Assembly: GCA_947561395.2 (NCBI GenBank)
Contig: OX387187.1
Span: 32,593,829-32,657,828 of the forward strand
Length of the DNA stretch: 64,000 nt
Direction: 5' to 3'
Origin: Buxus sempervirens
Taxonomy: Eukaryota > Streptophyta > Magnoliopsida > Buxales > Buxaceae
Position numbers and translations under genes: made by a program. Shown one piece after another: positions 47,246 through 58,139 of this stretch (the stretch's first letter is position 1; each line of letters opens with the position of its first letter). The notes beneath the pieces are model-generated. The model was not told the origin of the DNA. It made no database searches and saw nothing but the letters and a program-made list of their open reading frames with translations.

Positions 47246-47301
47246 AGGAGTACCCACCACCACGACCATTACACCTACATGGAAACCTACAACAGTAAAG
47301 G

Positions 47302-49115
47302 TGTAGACACCCCAAATTGCACTACCGGGTGAGAAAATAATAAAAACATGTAATTAGAGCTTAAAACAGGTCAAAAATGCATAAAAATTGACAAAGCAGA
47401 CTTTGCCCGTATTGCATTCACGGACCGGTTGCGCCCGAGATCACTCTACGGTCAGGCGCGCCCGTATTGAAATTACGGTCACCGTTGGACCGTAAATGAT
47501 TTACGGTCACTAAAGACTCGTGCGAGTTTTATTCTTCTCTCGATTTCCGAGCTTTATCTTGAGTCCAATATATCTTTAAATGAGCGAATTACGTATTTTA
47601 TTCGCTGAAGCCACCTTGGTTGGCTATGGATGGGCCTTATCTCTGTATTTCACTCTATCTTAAGGACCAGGATATATCCTTCTGGACCAACCATGCCCCT
47701 GTGCTTGCCTATAAATAGAGGTGAGATTCTCAAGCAAAAGGCCACGAAATTTTGAAGAATCAAGAGCTCCAAGAGAAGAAGACGAACCCCTGCTGCTTTG
47801 CTTGCTCAATCCAGGTAAGTCCCTTTTCCCTTTTATTTTCTGTCTTCAATTCTAGAAATAATAGGATCATCTCTATTGCTGTAGAATAAGGCCATATTTT
47901 GTATCTAGTATTCCTAAACTTGTCTCCAAGTACCTCAAGAGTCTCTCTAGCCGTAAAACGTGAAGAGAGAGCTAGGGGAAAAGAGAACAGGTGGATCTCT
48001 AGAATAGAACCCCATATCTGTTTTTCTCTTTTTCTAGAATAAGGCCTTTGATTGTGCTTGTATAACCAAACCTATCTCCAAGTACCTCAAGAATCCTCTC
48101 TAGTCGTAAAACGTGAAGAGAGAGCTAGGGGAAAAGAGAACAGGTGGATCCGTAGGGTAGACCCCCATGTGCTCTAATCTGTGAGATGTGGTTGCTTTGA
48201 ATATCCTGATCATGTTTTAATTGTTTTTATGATGAATCTGAATGAATCTATGATGTTCATGATGTTGATAGCATCAGATCCCCACTTTTTGATAAAATTT
48301 GGATTTTCCACATATTTGCACCTACAGCACTGTTTTCGTGATTTTTGTGATTTTAGGCTAAGATCCTGGATTTATCATGATCAATATGGTAGATCTGAAT
48401 CCAGAAGCCTAAAAATAAATTCTAGGGTTTCATGATGTGGTTTTTGAGTTGTTTTTCATTATTAAGAGAAGACCCTACGGTCTAAGTTCTCCCCTTTTTA
48501 TGTTTGTCATCAACGTGGGTATTTTTTGTTTTGATTTTCAGATTTAATGTGAAATTTGGGCTTTACCTATGTCCTGGACTATTCAAGTTCAATTTTGAAA
48601 TATTTTATAAAAATCATATTTTTCTAGATTTCTAGAATTTGACTTGAAGCCAGATTTTTAGATTTTTCACTTTAAATTGATTTTATTTGATTTTATCTTA
48701 ATTTTATTTTGATCAGGAAACCCTAGGAATGGTATGATCATATTTGAGAGTTCTGGATCAATCAGACTATTCATATGAAAAAACCATATATTTTTGTCTT
48801 TTTATGTGATTTTTCATGTTTTTTATAGCAAGCTTTTTTCCTTTAATTTAACATGAACAATACCTGGCAACCACCTTGTGTGGATGAATAGGGGTGCCTA
48901 ACACCTTCCCCTGTTCATAACCTAATCCCCCTACCTATCTCTGGTTGTTTTTTAGGAGGGTTATTTTTACCCTAAAAATTGCCTTTTGTGCTTATTTAAT
49001 ATTTTGGTGTCCATTCACACCTAAATTGAATGGTGGCGACTCTTTGTTTGATTTAATCCCGTGTAATGATTGAGGAAGTCAAAAAGGAATTTTTGATTTT
49101 TTCCCATGTCTCACA
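47302..49115 (+). repeat. 5' LTR of element F (1814 bp)
   Basis: It begins TGTAGACACCCCAAATTGC and ends CATGTCTCACA. A TATA box CTATAAATAGAGG lies at 47710-47722. Four half-site pairs are at 47406-47507. U5 contains a PBS-like TGGCGACTCT (49034-49043). Two near-copies of a block ending AGAGAGCTAGGGGAAAAGAG occur at 47925-47990 and 48080-48145. Confidence 0.8.
47406..47507 (+). promoter_or_regulatory. Promoter array of half-site pairs in element F
   Basis: Sites start at 47406 (CCCGT...ACGGA), 47434 (CCCGA...ACGGT), 47461 (CCCGT...ACGGT) and 47489 (ACCGT...ACGGT). All have 9-bp spacers and are 27-28 bp apart. They lie about 200 bp upstream of the TATA box. Confidence 0.78.
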
Positions 49116-49117
49116 AC

Positions 49118-49135
49118 TGGCGACTTTGCTGGGGA
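49118..49135 (+). other. Primer-binding site of element F
   Basis: TGGCGACTTTGCTGGGGA, two bases after the LTR end; same type as in C and E. Confidence 0.8.
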
Positions 49136-50336
49136 ATTGAGGATTTCAGCCTTTTGGTGTTTGTTCATGTTTTGATTTTTTTTTATTTGCTTGCTATTTT
49201 GTGTTCTTAAGCATCTTGGGTATGTTTTAAATCTGAATTATTGCTTAAGAATTCATGGGGGTAGAAACATGCTTAATTTTGATTTATAGGATTGTTTCTA
49301 CAAACATGCGTAGGGGAGGTTCGTTTTGCTGAACCATGTTTATTTCTTGCTATATTTTTATGATAGCATGTTTTAATTTTCAGCATGATCTCCATGATGA
49401 TTTTTGGTGTATAACATGATCATATGTTTGCATGATTAGATGATTTTTTTATGAGCATGTTTCAGGTGCTATAGGATTGCTGTATTTACTTGTTTACTTT
49501 AAATATGCTTTCATATTATGCCTTGGTTTTTTTATGCATGGCTACGAAAAGAGTGGCAAGGGTTTGGGATGTTGTGAATGCACCTTATTTTTACAATGCA
49601 CTGTGCACTTTTGATTTTTTTACACAGCCTACCCTTAACCTATAGGAAGTTGAACCCGAATGTGTGTAGCTTGGCGCAACGAGGTCGATACTTCGGAAAG
49701 CGAAAGTGAAAACATTCACCTTAGAACTTTGAGCTAATGATGTGATGATGGATCTGGGATTCTGGTCATCACTAGGCTTGAGTGCTAAGTTGCCATTAAG
49801 CCAAAACCCAAAGCCCCTACGCTTGAAAGTGGAGTTACACGTTTTTGGCTAAAGTACACAATTACGTGGGGATATGGGTTTGTATGATTGTGGGAAGGCC
49901 GTGTGCATGGCTTACAAACCAGGGCATAATGCGGATGCCATATTGAAGGTAAACAAGGTAACAAGGTAATCCTATTGTTTTGCATTATTTTCATGTCATA
50001 GGGGTGTCATGGTGCCTATTGGTTCGGGATAAAATTGGTCCCAAAATATGCATAGTTTCTAAAATTGGTGCAGCCCATAGGAAGAGTTTCTAACTCTGTT
50101 TAGAATCAATCCTACCCAATGTTCATGCAAGAGTCAACAAAAGGGTACCAAATTCTAGAATGAGGTGTCAATTCGGAGGGTACATGTGCCCTCCTAAACA
50201 TGTGTTTTAGCAAAAAGGTTAAAGTCCACTTTGGGACAGTTTAGAAGCCCTGCACTGGGTGAACCGGACGTTTGGATGAGCAATTAAAGTGATCAAACCA
50301 TGAAAAAACTGAGAAAACATAAAAGAGCTCCGTAAA
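49136..50336 (+). other. Leader of element F
   Basis: No convincing ORF. T- and A-rich with scattered ATGs. Function is limited to what a retroelement leader may hold. Confidence 0.5.
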
Positions 50337-50467
50337 ACCGTGTTTAATACACGGGCTGGGCTTGTCCGTATTAGTGATATGGGCGGCGCTCGCCCGTGAA
50401 TTTCATACGGTCACGGCTCGCTCGTAATTTGAATACGGGCAGAGCTGGACCGTACTATATATACGGT
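50337..50467 (+). promoter_or_regulatory. Leader array of half-site pairs in element F, exact 28-bp phasing
   Basis: Five sites start at 50337, 50365, 50393, 50421 and 50449: ACCGT...ACGGG, TCCGT...ATGGG, CCCGT...ACGGT, CTCGT...ACGGG and ACCGT...ACGGT. Every spacer is 9 bp and every interval exactly 28 bp. Confidence 0.82.
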
Positions 50468-50624
50468 TTTCGCGGAAAATTCAATTTTAATCAGTTTTTC
50501 CCACTGAATCTTATTCCTTTAACCTTTAAATAATGATAAAGGGAAATAGGTTTGAATAAAATGCTTCAAAGGAAAAGTAATAATAATAAATAAACAAAAA
50601 AACAAAAAAAAAAGTGTGAAGAGA

Positions 50625-51118
50625 AAATCCTTTGGGCCTCTGAAAGCCTTTGAATTTCAGACTTTTTCTCAAAAACTCCTTGGGCCTCTGAAAGCCTTTG
50701 AATTTCAGACTTTTCTTCAAAACTCCTGGGGCCTCTGAAAGCCTTTGAATTTCAGACTTTTTCTCAAAACTCCTGGGGCCTCTGAAAGCCTTTGAATTTC
50801 AGACTTTTTCTCAAAACTCCTCGGGCCTCTGAAAGCCTTTGAATTTCAGCTCTTTTTCCTTTGGGCCTCTGAAAGCCTTTGAATTTCAGATCCTTTGGGC
50901 CTCTGAAAGCCTTTGAATTTCAGACTTTTTCTCACAAACTCCTTGGGCCTCTGGAAGCCTTTGAATTTCAGACTTTTTCTCAAAAATCCCCAGGCCTTTG
51001 AAAGCCTTTGAATTTCAGACCTTTTCTCAAAAATGTCCTTGGGCCTCTGAAAGCCTTTGAATTTCAGATCTTTTGGGCCTCTGAAAGCCTTTGAATTTTA
51101 GACCTTTTTTCTTTGGGC
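50625..51118 (+). repeat. Tandem array of GGGCCTCTGAAAGCCTTTGA in element F
   Basis: About ten units. The constant part GGGCCTCTGAAAGCCTTTGA plus ATTTCAGA is followed by a variable pyrimidine-rich spacer (CTTTTTCTCAAAACTCCT), period mostly 46-48 bp with two shorter units. AGGCTTT and AAAGCCT give it partial self-complementarity. Confidence 0.92.
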
Positions 51119-51820
51119 CGTGTAAGCACCTCATTTTTGCGCTCCCAAAAAACCAGAGATGCAAAAACCTGGCCGAAAAGTCAACCCGAAGGGGTGAAAA
51201 GTTGACATTTTAATCAGATAAAATTGGGCCACCTTGATCTATCCCATTGGATAAAGAATCCCGACACGGTTCCAGCGCAACTGGGTTTGTAGGAATCGGA
51301 GTCCGAATGAAGGTTCTACGGGCGGTCAAACTTAAGGAAAAGCCAAGAGTTGACTTTTCCTCGATTTCCGTGCCAAATACCTTACTTTAGCCCAATGGAT
51401 AGAGAATCCCGACATGGTTCCAGCGCAACTGGGTTCGCAGGAATCAGAGTCCGGATGAAGGTTCTAAGCGCAGTCAAACTTAAGGGAAAACCTAAAGTTG
51501 ACTTTTTCTCGGAATCCGTGCCAAGTGGTTAGCCCCATGTCATTAAATAGAGGGCTCCGATACGAGTTTAACACAATTGAGTTTGCTCGAATCGGAGTTC
51601 GGATAAGGGAGATATGATCTTTCGAAGTTCCCAAGCAGCAAAGCCGGAAACTACACACGTGGCGCAGGAACTGCACACGTAGCAGCCAACGCAGCAAAAT
51701 ATCTCAGGGACTAAATCTTAAATATAAAAATTTCGTACGGGCGATCCGTAGATATCAAAAAGGGTCAAATCGGTCGAATCGGTCAAGTCGAAGGGCAAAT
51801 CCGTAATTTTTCGATTTGTA

Positions 51821-52060
51821 TCCGGACACATATACCGGATACACTGCCTATCCTTCATGGCCGGACTTGAAGACCGGATACATCAAGATATTCGCGCGAG
51901 ATCCGCGTCGATCGCCCGACAAATTTGCGGCGGCATTTAATTTTCGAATGATTATGTCTTGTATCCGGACTTGAAGACCGGATACAAAGGGAAGCTAGTC
52001 TATCCGGACTTCAAGTCCGGATACGAAGAGGCCTTAGTGTGTCCGGCCTGAGTTGCCGGA
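51821..52060 (+). promoter_or_regulatory. Promoter array of TCCGG-N9-CCGGA pairs in element E
   Basis: Sites start at 51821, 51860 (GCCGG arm), 51964, 52003 and 52042. All have 9-bp spacers (for example ACTTGAAGA, ACTTCAAGT); neighbouring sites are exactly 39 bp apart except for one gap of 104 bp. The site at 52003 is a perfect palindrome through its spacer. The last site ends 14 bp before the TATA box. Confidence 0.82.
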
Positions 52061-52074
52061 TACATTAAAATTTC

Positions 52075-52080
52075 TATAAA
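52075..52080 (+). promoter_or_regulatory. TATA box of LTR E
   Basis: TTCTATAAATAGC context, directly downstream of the promoter array. Confidence 0.7.
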
Positions 52081-53096
52081 TAGCAAACCAGCAGCTCATT
52101 TCCGGGGTTGGGCTTTTCTTGGCTGTTCTGAGCTTCCTCCTCCACTTTTCTCCCACACGAATCTCCACCTCTTCAACCCCTTTTGGCCCCCATACCAGCC
52201 CAAGCCCTTCCTCTCTTCTCCTTCTCCTCTCTATCCCTACTGAAAGAAGAAGGATTGGAGTTGCTGTTGGTGCTCCAAGGAGGTCTCCAGGTGCTGTACC
52301 ACCCCCAAGGCATACCACCATCTTGCACAAGAGGTCAAGGACCTCAGGTAAGACTCCTCTCCATGTTAGATTCGACATATATTAAAACTGTATTTTTCTG
52401 CAAATATTCTTGTGTGGTTTCTCTTTTTTCGCATGAGGACACGTTCCTACCATGCTAAGTATGTATTTTTCATCATTTGCATGGCATGAGGGTTACTACA
52501 CGTAAGAAACCCACGTGGGTTCCTCTAGGAAGGCATGGTGGTCCATCTATCACCCGCTCTTTAGTCCCTTTGTGTTGCTGTTTTTTTTTGTTTTTGTTTT
52601 GCTCCAAGCATGTTTAAAAAGGGAGCATGTTCCCTCTCCTCTTGCCATCTAATGTATCCCCATATGTAACCCCCTCGCTATTCCTTTCTTCGTCTCTTCA
52701 AGTGAAATGCATGTGTATAGCTAGTGGGGTTTTGCTGTGAATAACATGCTGCATGTGTTAGCATAGGTTTCCTCTTGTCTTTGCATGAAGGTAGTTTGCC
52801 TTGGACCCAAGCATGTGGGGACCAACCCTCCCTGGAAGCAGATTTTCCCTTCATCATTAAGACCATGTGTGTCCTATTTTCATTACTATCTTGTGTAAGC
52901 ATGATCCCCTTTCCCCTTGTTTTACATTCCCTTGCTCTTGCTAAAAGACCCAAGGAGAGAAGCCAAGTGTGGCTTCTCCCAAGACTGAACCTACGTGGGC
53001 CCTCACAGGGGCCCACAAGGCCTTCAAAACCCTCCTGGTAACCCCTGGAATCAATCCCAAAAGGCCAAAACCCCAAAAAGGCCAATTCCAGAGTGA

Positions 53097-53193
53097 TCCG
53101 GATACTCAGGCCGGATCACCTTTGGCCTCTGTGTATCCGGATACACTGGCCGGATCACCTTTGACCTCTGTGTATCCGGATACACTGGCCGGA
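53097..53193 (+). promoter_or_regulatory. Leader array of TCCGG-N9-CCGGA pairs in element E
   Basis: Sites start at 53097, 53136 and 53175 with 9-bp spacers (ATACTCAGG, ATACACTGG, ATACACTGG) and exact 39-bp spacing, the same spacing as in the promoter array. Confidence 0.82.
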
Positions 53194-54245
53194 TGCACAC
53201 AGAAGCTTGATTTTTTGCATATTGTTGATCCCCGGCCGAATTTTTGGCTAATTTGTACTAAAACCAATGAACCAACAGGGTTTCCGGGCCACCCGGAAAC
53301 CCAAGATGGGACTTGGACCAACCGGTCCGACTCGGCACACTTGTGGGCCTTCCAACGGGGCCCACCAAGCCCAATGAACCAAAGCCTGCTAATTGAACAA
53401 ATTAAGTGAAATGAACGAATTGAACCGGGCGGGCCAAGCCCAATGCGGCCCACCCGTGCCTCGTGATGTGAACGAATGCATGATCTGTGGTTTGGCCGAG
53501 ACCATGGGCTAGGGCCTGTCGGGCCCACTAAAGCCCACCAACCGAACCGAGTTATGGTGCAAGCCCTAAACCCCGAGGAACTGGGCTTTCAAAGCCCGAG
53601 GCCTGGATCATGGGCCCCAAGCCCAATGACCAAGCCCACTTTGGTAAAAATTGAATAAAGATAAATTAGACTTGCTTGTTCACCATGTGGGCCCACCTAA
53701 GGGGCCCACCAACCGATCCGGCCCACCACTTGCATGAAAAACACCTAAGCTTCAACTTAAACCTTAATAAAAATAAACTCACTAACCAAAGCCCACAGGG
53801 CCTCCTAGGCTTAGACAGAGGCCCACATGGGCACATCGGCTTACCCAAGCCCACCAAGGGCACCACGGGCCTTCCAACGGGGCCCGCTCAATCAGACTCA
53901 AATAATTTAAATAAAACCAAGATAAAATCAACTAAAGGGACCCACACCACTCAGGTGGTCCTGCCAAGACTCAATCTAAATTACATGCGGGATTAGGAAT
54001 CGGGTGAGAACCAAAGTGAAAAGCTGACTCAAGATAGGGAACCCACGGGACCCGTCATCCGACGGGGTGGGTTGGGGTGTCTACAGACTTCCCCAGCCCG
54101 CAACCGAGAACCGACTTAGAATCTCAAGCCGCAGACCCAAAGCCCTAAATAGACAAGATTAGGCACCCAGGTGTCCGCCTGCACCCCATCAGGCGGTGGC
54201 GACTCCGAATTCCCCCCGTGCCGCGCTTATGCCGCGCGCACAGCC

Positions 54246-54263
54246 TGGCGACTCCACTGGGGA
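54246..54263 (+). other. Primer-binding site of element E
   Basis: TGGCGACTCCACTGGGGA, three bases after the LTR end. Confidence 0.85.
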
Positions 54264-55779
54264 CCTTTCAGCCCAGTAGGACCCTAGTTAGATGAGTCAG
54301 CATAAAGAGAGATTTAGTTGACGTTTAGGGTTTCTTACTACCTCGTTTAGTAAGATACAGAATACGCGTAATTACGCGTTCTGGGGAGTCCTGTCAAAGG
54401 GACACGATAATTGCCTAAGGCAAGTGGGATTTAAGCAGTCCCTTGTGACCCCCCACTTACCTGGGGACTCTCCCGGAACCTCGTATTGCGTGCTAATTCT
54501 GCACCTTACTGTACGAGACAGTAACAATCCCTTTACCAACAAAATCTAGACAAAACTCACCTGTGTAGGCACAGCACGCAGCCCAACTGCACACACGGGC
54601 ACACCACCACACCGTGGATGGATGTTAATTTGATCTTAATCCTAAATTTCCGCATTGATGTGATAAAACTGCGTGGAGTGACACGCATGAGGGAGGATGC
54701 GTGAATGATCCGATCCTTGATAGATGAGCGAATCGGATATTGCCACTTCTTTACCAAACCTAGACCTCTCTAGCAGCCTACCCTTCTTCTTACTATGAAC
54801 TGATCTTTGGGATGGTATTAGCACCTACGCTCCCATGGCTTGCCGGGGAAAGCAGGGTAAACCCATCCCCCCAATTTGCTGGAGTCCATTAGCACCACTG
54901 GTTTCTTGCCGTGGCACGCGAGGATCCAGTACTGGTCCAGACCCTTGTAGGCTTATGTCTCGGGCTGGGTATCCTTCCCCACCTAACGTTTCTGAATGAA
55001 CCTTGCGTTGAACATGAGAGGGTGAGTAGGATGTGAATGATGAATAAAATTGGAATAAAATTCAGAGTCCATCAGGGGCAGCAACCCCCGCCTTTTGCAT
55101 CAAATGGAGTAAACCCTAGATGCTAGGCTACCTCGGCCCTAATTTAGGAAGCTCACCTAATTTTGATCAGGGGGACCTCCCCAGATCCATGCATGGAGTC
55201 CTGTATGCTATGGGTCTTGACCCATTAGAGTCCGTTGGGAGCACTTTGAGTCCGGATTGGTCTTTTAGAGCAGACGAAAGCCGGCCAGATCAGACAGACA
55301 GATGAAAGCATGACAGGGTACTAAACCCTAGATTTAGGGATTTTTAGCCTACCCACTTTGAAAGCAATTTGTATCCTCCCTTTTGGCTCCCAACAGCCAT
55401 AAGGATGAATTCTTTGCAGTTTTTGTAAATATCTTGTAAAAATTCGCCCTCGATGGCAAGTTGTAATTTCGCTATGGTCCGACACCGAAAGCAGATGAAA
55501 GAACAGATGAAAGACAGAAAGACTGATCGGGACTCGAACGTGCTCCTCTAACACAAGTATGTCTAGGAGTCGCGCCTTCAGTGACGCCAACCCCTAGGAC
55601 CACACACCATGTGTGCCTGAGTTAAATTCCGCATTGCTTTGTCCTTTCTTTATGTGGTGAAGCATGTTAGAACTGCTAGTGGTTATCTCTTTTGCTTAAA
55701 ATTATGCATGTCTTAGGACTAACGTAGAGTCTTGGTATGGAACCCTAATTTGACTCGGAATTTTGATCGGATAGTTGGT
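54264..55779 (+). other. Leader of element E
   Basis: Shares blocks with the C leader (54808-54975 with 21370-21560). Contains a tRNA-like antisense block at 55523-55595. No sense ORF longer than about 60 codons looks real. Confidence 0.6.
55523..55595 (-). other. tRNA-like block, antisense in the E leader
   Basis: On the minus strand GGTTGGCGTCACTGAAGG is followed by CTCCTAGACATAC and CACGTTCGAGTCCCG. The last contains a perfect pol III B-box core (GTTCGAGTCC). The C leader has a decayed equivalent at 20729-20800 (CATCTGAGTCC). No full cloverleaf with a 7-bp acceptor stem is apparent, so this is a relic or an internal pol III-like promoter, not a tRNA gene. Confidence 0.35.
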
Positions 55780-57213
55780 ATGGCATCTTCATCCTCATCT
55801 GAGAGAACCCGTTTCCCTAAGATAGAGAAGTGCGCCTGGGATACCCCCTGGATCCGTTCTTGGATAAGGCAGCTCCAAGGGAGTGAGCAGATTGAATGGG
55901 AGCACAAATACCACATGGGACAGACTTTGTCCCTGTTAAATGTGCCGATCAACTGAGATATGATCCAAGCAGCATTGCTTTTCTGGGATCCCCAGCTTTC
56001 AGTGTTTCGATTCGGGATCAATGAGTTGACTCCCACAATCGAGGAACTTGACCTGTTCCTCCGATTTCGTGACTTAGGAGAACCCGCTAGGCCAAGTCTC
56101 AAAGAAAGTTACAGGAATGAAGCTTGCGCTTTCCTTGGCCTCTCAAGGGGAGAATTCCAGACCTTAGGAGGTGACAAATCATTTACTCGGGTCTCCAAAA
56201 CATTCCTAGCTGAAAAGATAAGAAACAAAAAGCAGGAAAGACCCCGGGCTTGGTTTGACACCTTCACCCTTGTGGTTCTGTCACAAATCTTCTTTCCAAC
56301 TGGGGGAGACACCATTAATTTGGCCCTCATGGAAATTGTGGATCAACTCAGGGCAGGGTACCGAATCATGCCACTGATCCTAGCTCAACTGTTCCATTCC
56401 CTGACTTTGTCCAAAAACGGAACTCGGAGGTTTCAAGGGTGCGCTCCCCTTCTCCACATTTGGCTGCAAGACCACCTGACGGTGTCATCACCTGTCAGTA
56501 CATATTACAAGGCAACCGGCGACAACATCCATTGGTTGGCTCAAAGAGAGATCAAACCAGACCTACCCGCTCGTGAGGATTGGTTTAACCACTTTCTCCA
56601 CCTGAAGGGAGAAACGGACATCAGATGGTGGGGTACATACAACATCCCCTACACCCCCATCATAGCTTTCAAGAAACGAGAGGGGCTTTCCCTAATAGGA
56701 CTCACCCATGCCGTGCCGTACTATCCGATCCGAGTTCTGAGACAGTTTGGGAAACCGCAGGGAATCCCGGTCAAGGACGACTTGAGCAGTTTGATTGGTC
56801 CACTCACCAAGGGACTAAGGACCCAACTGCTGATAGAATGGAAGATGGTGTGCGTATATCGAGAGGACGTCTTCGTCGAATCGCACTTTCGAGACTATGA
56901 GCAATGGATAGCTCGGGAATTTGGCCACGACGGCCCCCCACCTCTTCAGCCTGTCGCATCAGGCGACATTCCAGTTCCGCCCCCTAACACATATAGGGAC
57001 AGGGTGGCCGAACTGCAGGAGACCCACTCCCGTATCCATTCAGCTTATGTGGATTCGGAACGGGAAAGTAGGCAGGCCAATACGGCCTTGCAACACGAAA
57101 TGGAATTGGTGCGCAAGCGCGCTGAGGAGGACCGACGTCTGCGGAACAAGCTTCTGCGAGCCTTGAGGAGGCAGGACGTGTCCTCCCACTATGATGATGA
57201 CCAACCTAGCTAG
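55780..57213 (+). pseudogene. ORF1 of element E, DUF7745-like, with an in-frame TGA
   Basis: ATG at 55780 (MASSSSSERTRFPKIEKCAW) starts a frame that meets TGA at 55954-55956 and continues without further stops to 57213, about 478 codons in all. The main part has the features of the plant DUF7745 family of transposon-associated proteins: LLFWDPQLSVFRFGINELTP near its start, a Trp-rich middle (RWWGTYNIPYTPIIAF) and a charged coiled-coil C-terminus (ELQETHSRIHSAY onward). Ogre-group elements have such an ORF before gag; its function is unknown. The TGA follows LNVPIN and precedes DMIQA; CGA to TGA at a CG site is the simplest cause. An alternative is initiation at ATG 55960. Confidence 0.75.
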
Positions 57214-57540
57214 ACTTTGGCTTTGTTGTATTTTGTTATGAGTGATGATGTACTTTGTGCCGCAGCGGCACTTTTTGATTAAAGCATGAATTTACTTTCA
57301 CTATTCTATGTTGTTCAAACTTAACAAAACAAGAACAAGAAATAAAAGAATTAATTCCCTCCAATAGGGCAACTCGGTCTCCGACAGACCACCTTTTCCC
57401 AGATAATTGCAATATTCCTGGTCGCTGCGACCACATAATTTCCTTTAACTGCATCTCTCTCATTGAGATCGCAAAACCCAGCAAGTGTTAAAAAACACCC
57501 GAGACTTTGAGCTCAGATCACACCCGCCTGCATCTTTTCA
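57214..57540 (+). other. Spacer between ORF1 and the first tandem array
   Basis: No ORF of note. Confidence 0.4.
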
Positions 57541-57554
57541 AGATCATGCGGTCT

Positions 57555-58060
57555 AACCTGTAGGGCACCGAAGCCGCCGACGGATGAGTCGGATATTGGT
57601 GGAGGAGCGTCCTGGCATAGCCTACCCCTTTTAATGACACCAAAGCCGCCGGTGATTGAATCGGATATTGGCTGCGAAGCGTCCGGGTACTACTAGCCGA
57701 ATTCTTAAGGCACCGAAACCACCGACGGATGAGTCGGATATTGGTGGAGGATCGTCTTGGCATAGCCTACCCCTTTCGGTGACACCAAAGCCACCGGTGA
57801 TTGAATCGGATATTGGCTGCGGAGCATCCGGGTACTACTAGCCGAATCCTTAGGGCACCGAAGCCACCGACGGATGAGTCGAATATTGGTGGAGGAGCGT
57901 CCTGGCAGAGCCTTCCCCTTTGTGAGGCACCGAAGTCAATGGTGATTGAACCAACGACTAGCTAAGGCACGCCCGGGAACTACTAGCCGAAGTTTGGCGC
58001 CGACGCCGCCAGTAAATGAACTGGAGATTGGCCGAGGTACGCCTGGGTGCTGATTTTCAG
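57555..58060 (+). repeat. 143-bp tandem repeat, about 3.4 units, in element E
   Basis: Units start with GGCACCGAAGCCGCCGACGG near 57567, 57710 and 57854. Each contains two related halves (GGATGAGTCGGATATTGG / GATTGAATCGGATATTGGC). A diverged fourth partial unit is at 57994 onward. Confidence 0.88.
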
Positions 58061-58139
58061 CTCACCCCCTGCGGAGACCCTGCATTGATCCAACCCTGTG
58101 ATTCTGAGCTCAAACAAAACCCCTTTGAATGAAAGGTTC

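Larger units (their letters stand above)
47302..51120 (+). mobile_element. Element F: 5' end of an Ogre-like retrotransposon, interrupted by element E
   Basis: In order: LTR (47302-49115), primer-binding site (49118-49135), a leader, a phased half-site array (50337-50467), and a tandem array (50625-51118) of the type that precedes gag in C and E. The sequence stops at 51120, where element E starts, so E is nested in F's pre-gag region. The candidate left target duplication is AAAGG (47297-47301); the right flank is outside the window. Confidence 0.8.
51121..54242 (+). repeat. 5' LTR of element E (3122 bp)
   Basis: It starts TGTAAGCACCTCATTTTTGC and ends GCCGCGCGCACA; same family as solo LTR B. 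It contains three diverged units of the 147-bp repeat (51235-51620), the promoter array (51821-52060), TATAAA at 52075-52080, a leader array (53097-53193), a GGGCC/GGCCC-rich tract (53270-53990), and a PBS-like TGGCGACTCC inside U5 (54197-54206). Open frames inside are not genes. Confidence 0.88.

Noticed and set aside
50625-51118. CRISPR-like array
   Set aside because: Spacers are near-identical and pyrimidine-rich; it is a retroelement minisatellite.
51235-54242. Protein-coding genes within LTR E (up to about 146 codons)
   Set aside because: Frames overlap in several phases, are not shared with LTR B as proteins, and lack domains.
55523-55595. Functional tRNA gene
   Set aside because: B-box only; no matching acceptor stem or clear anticodon arm.
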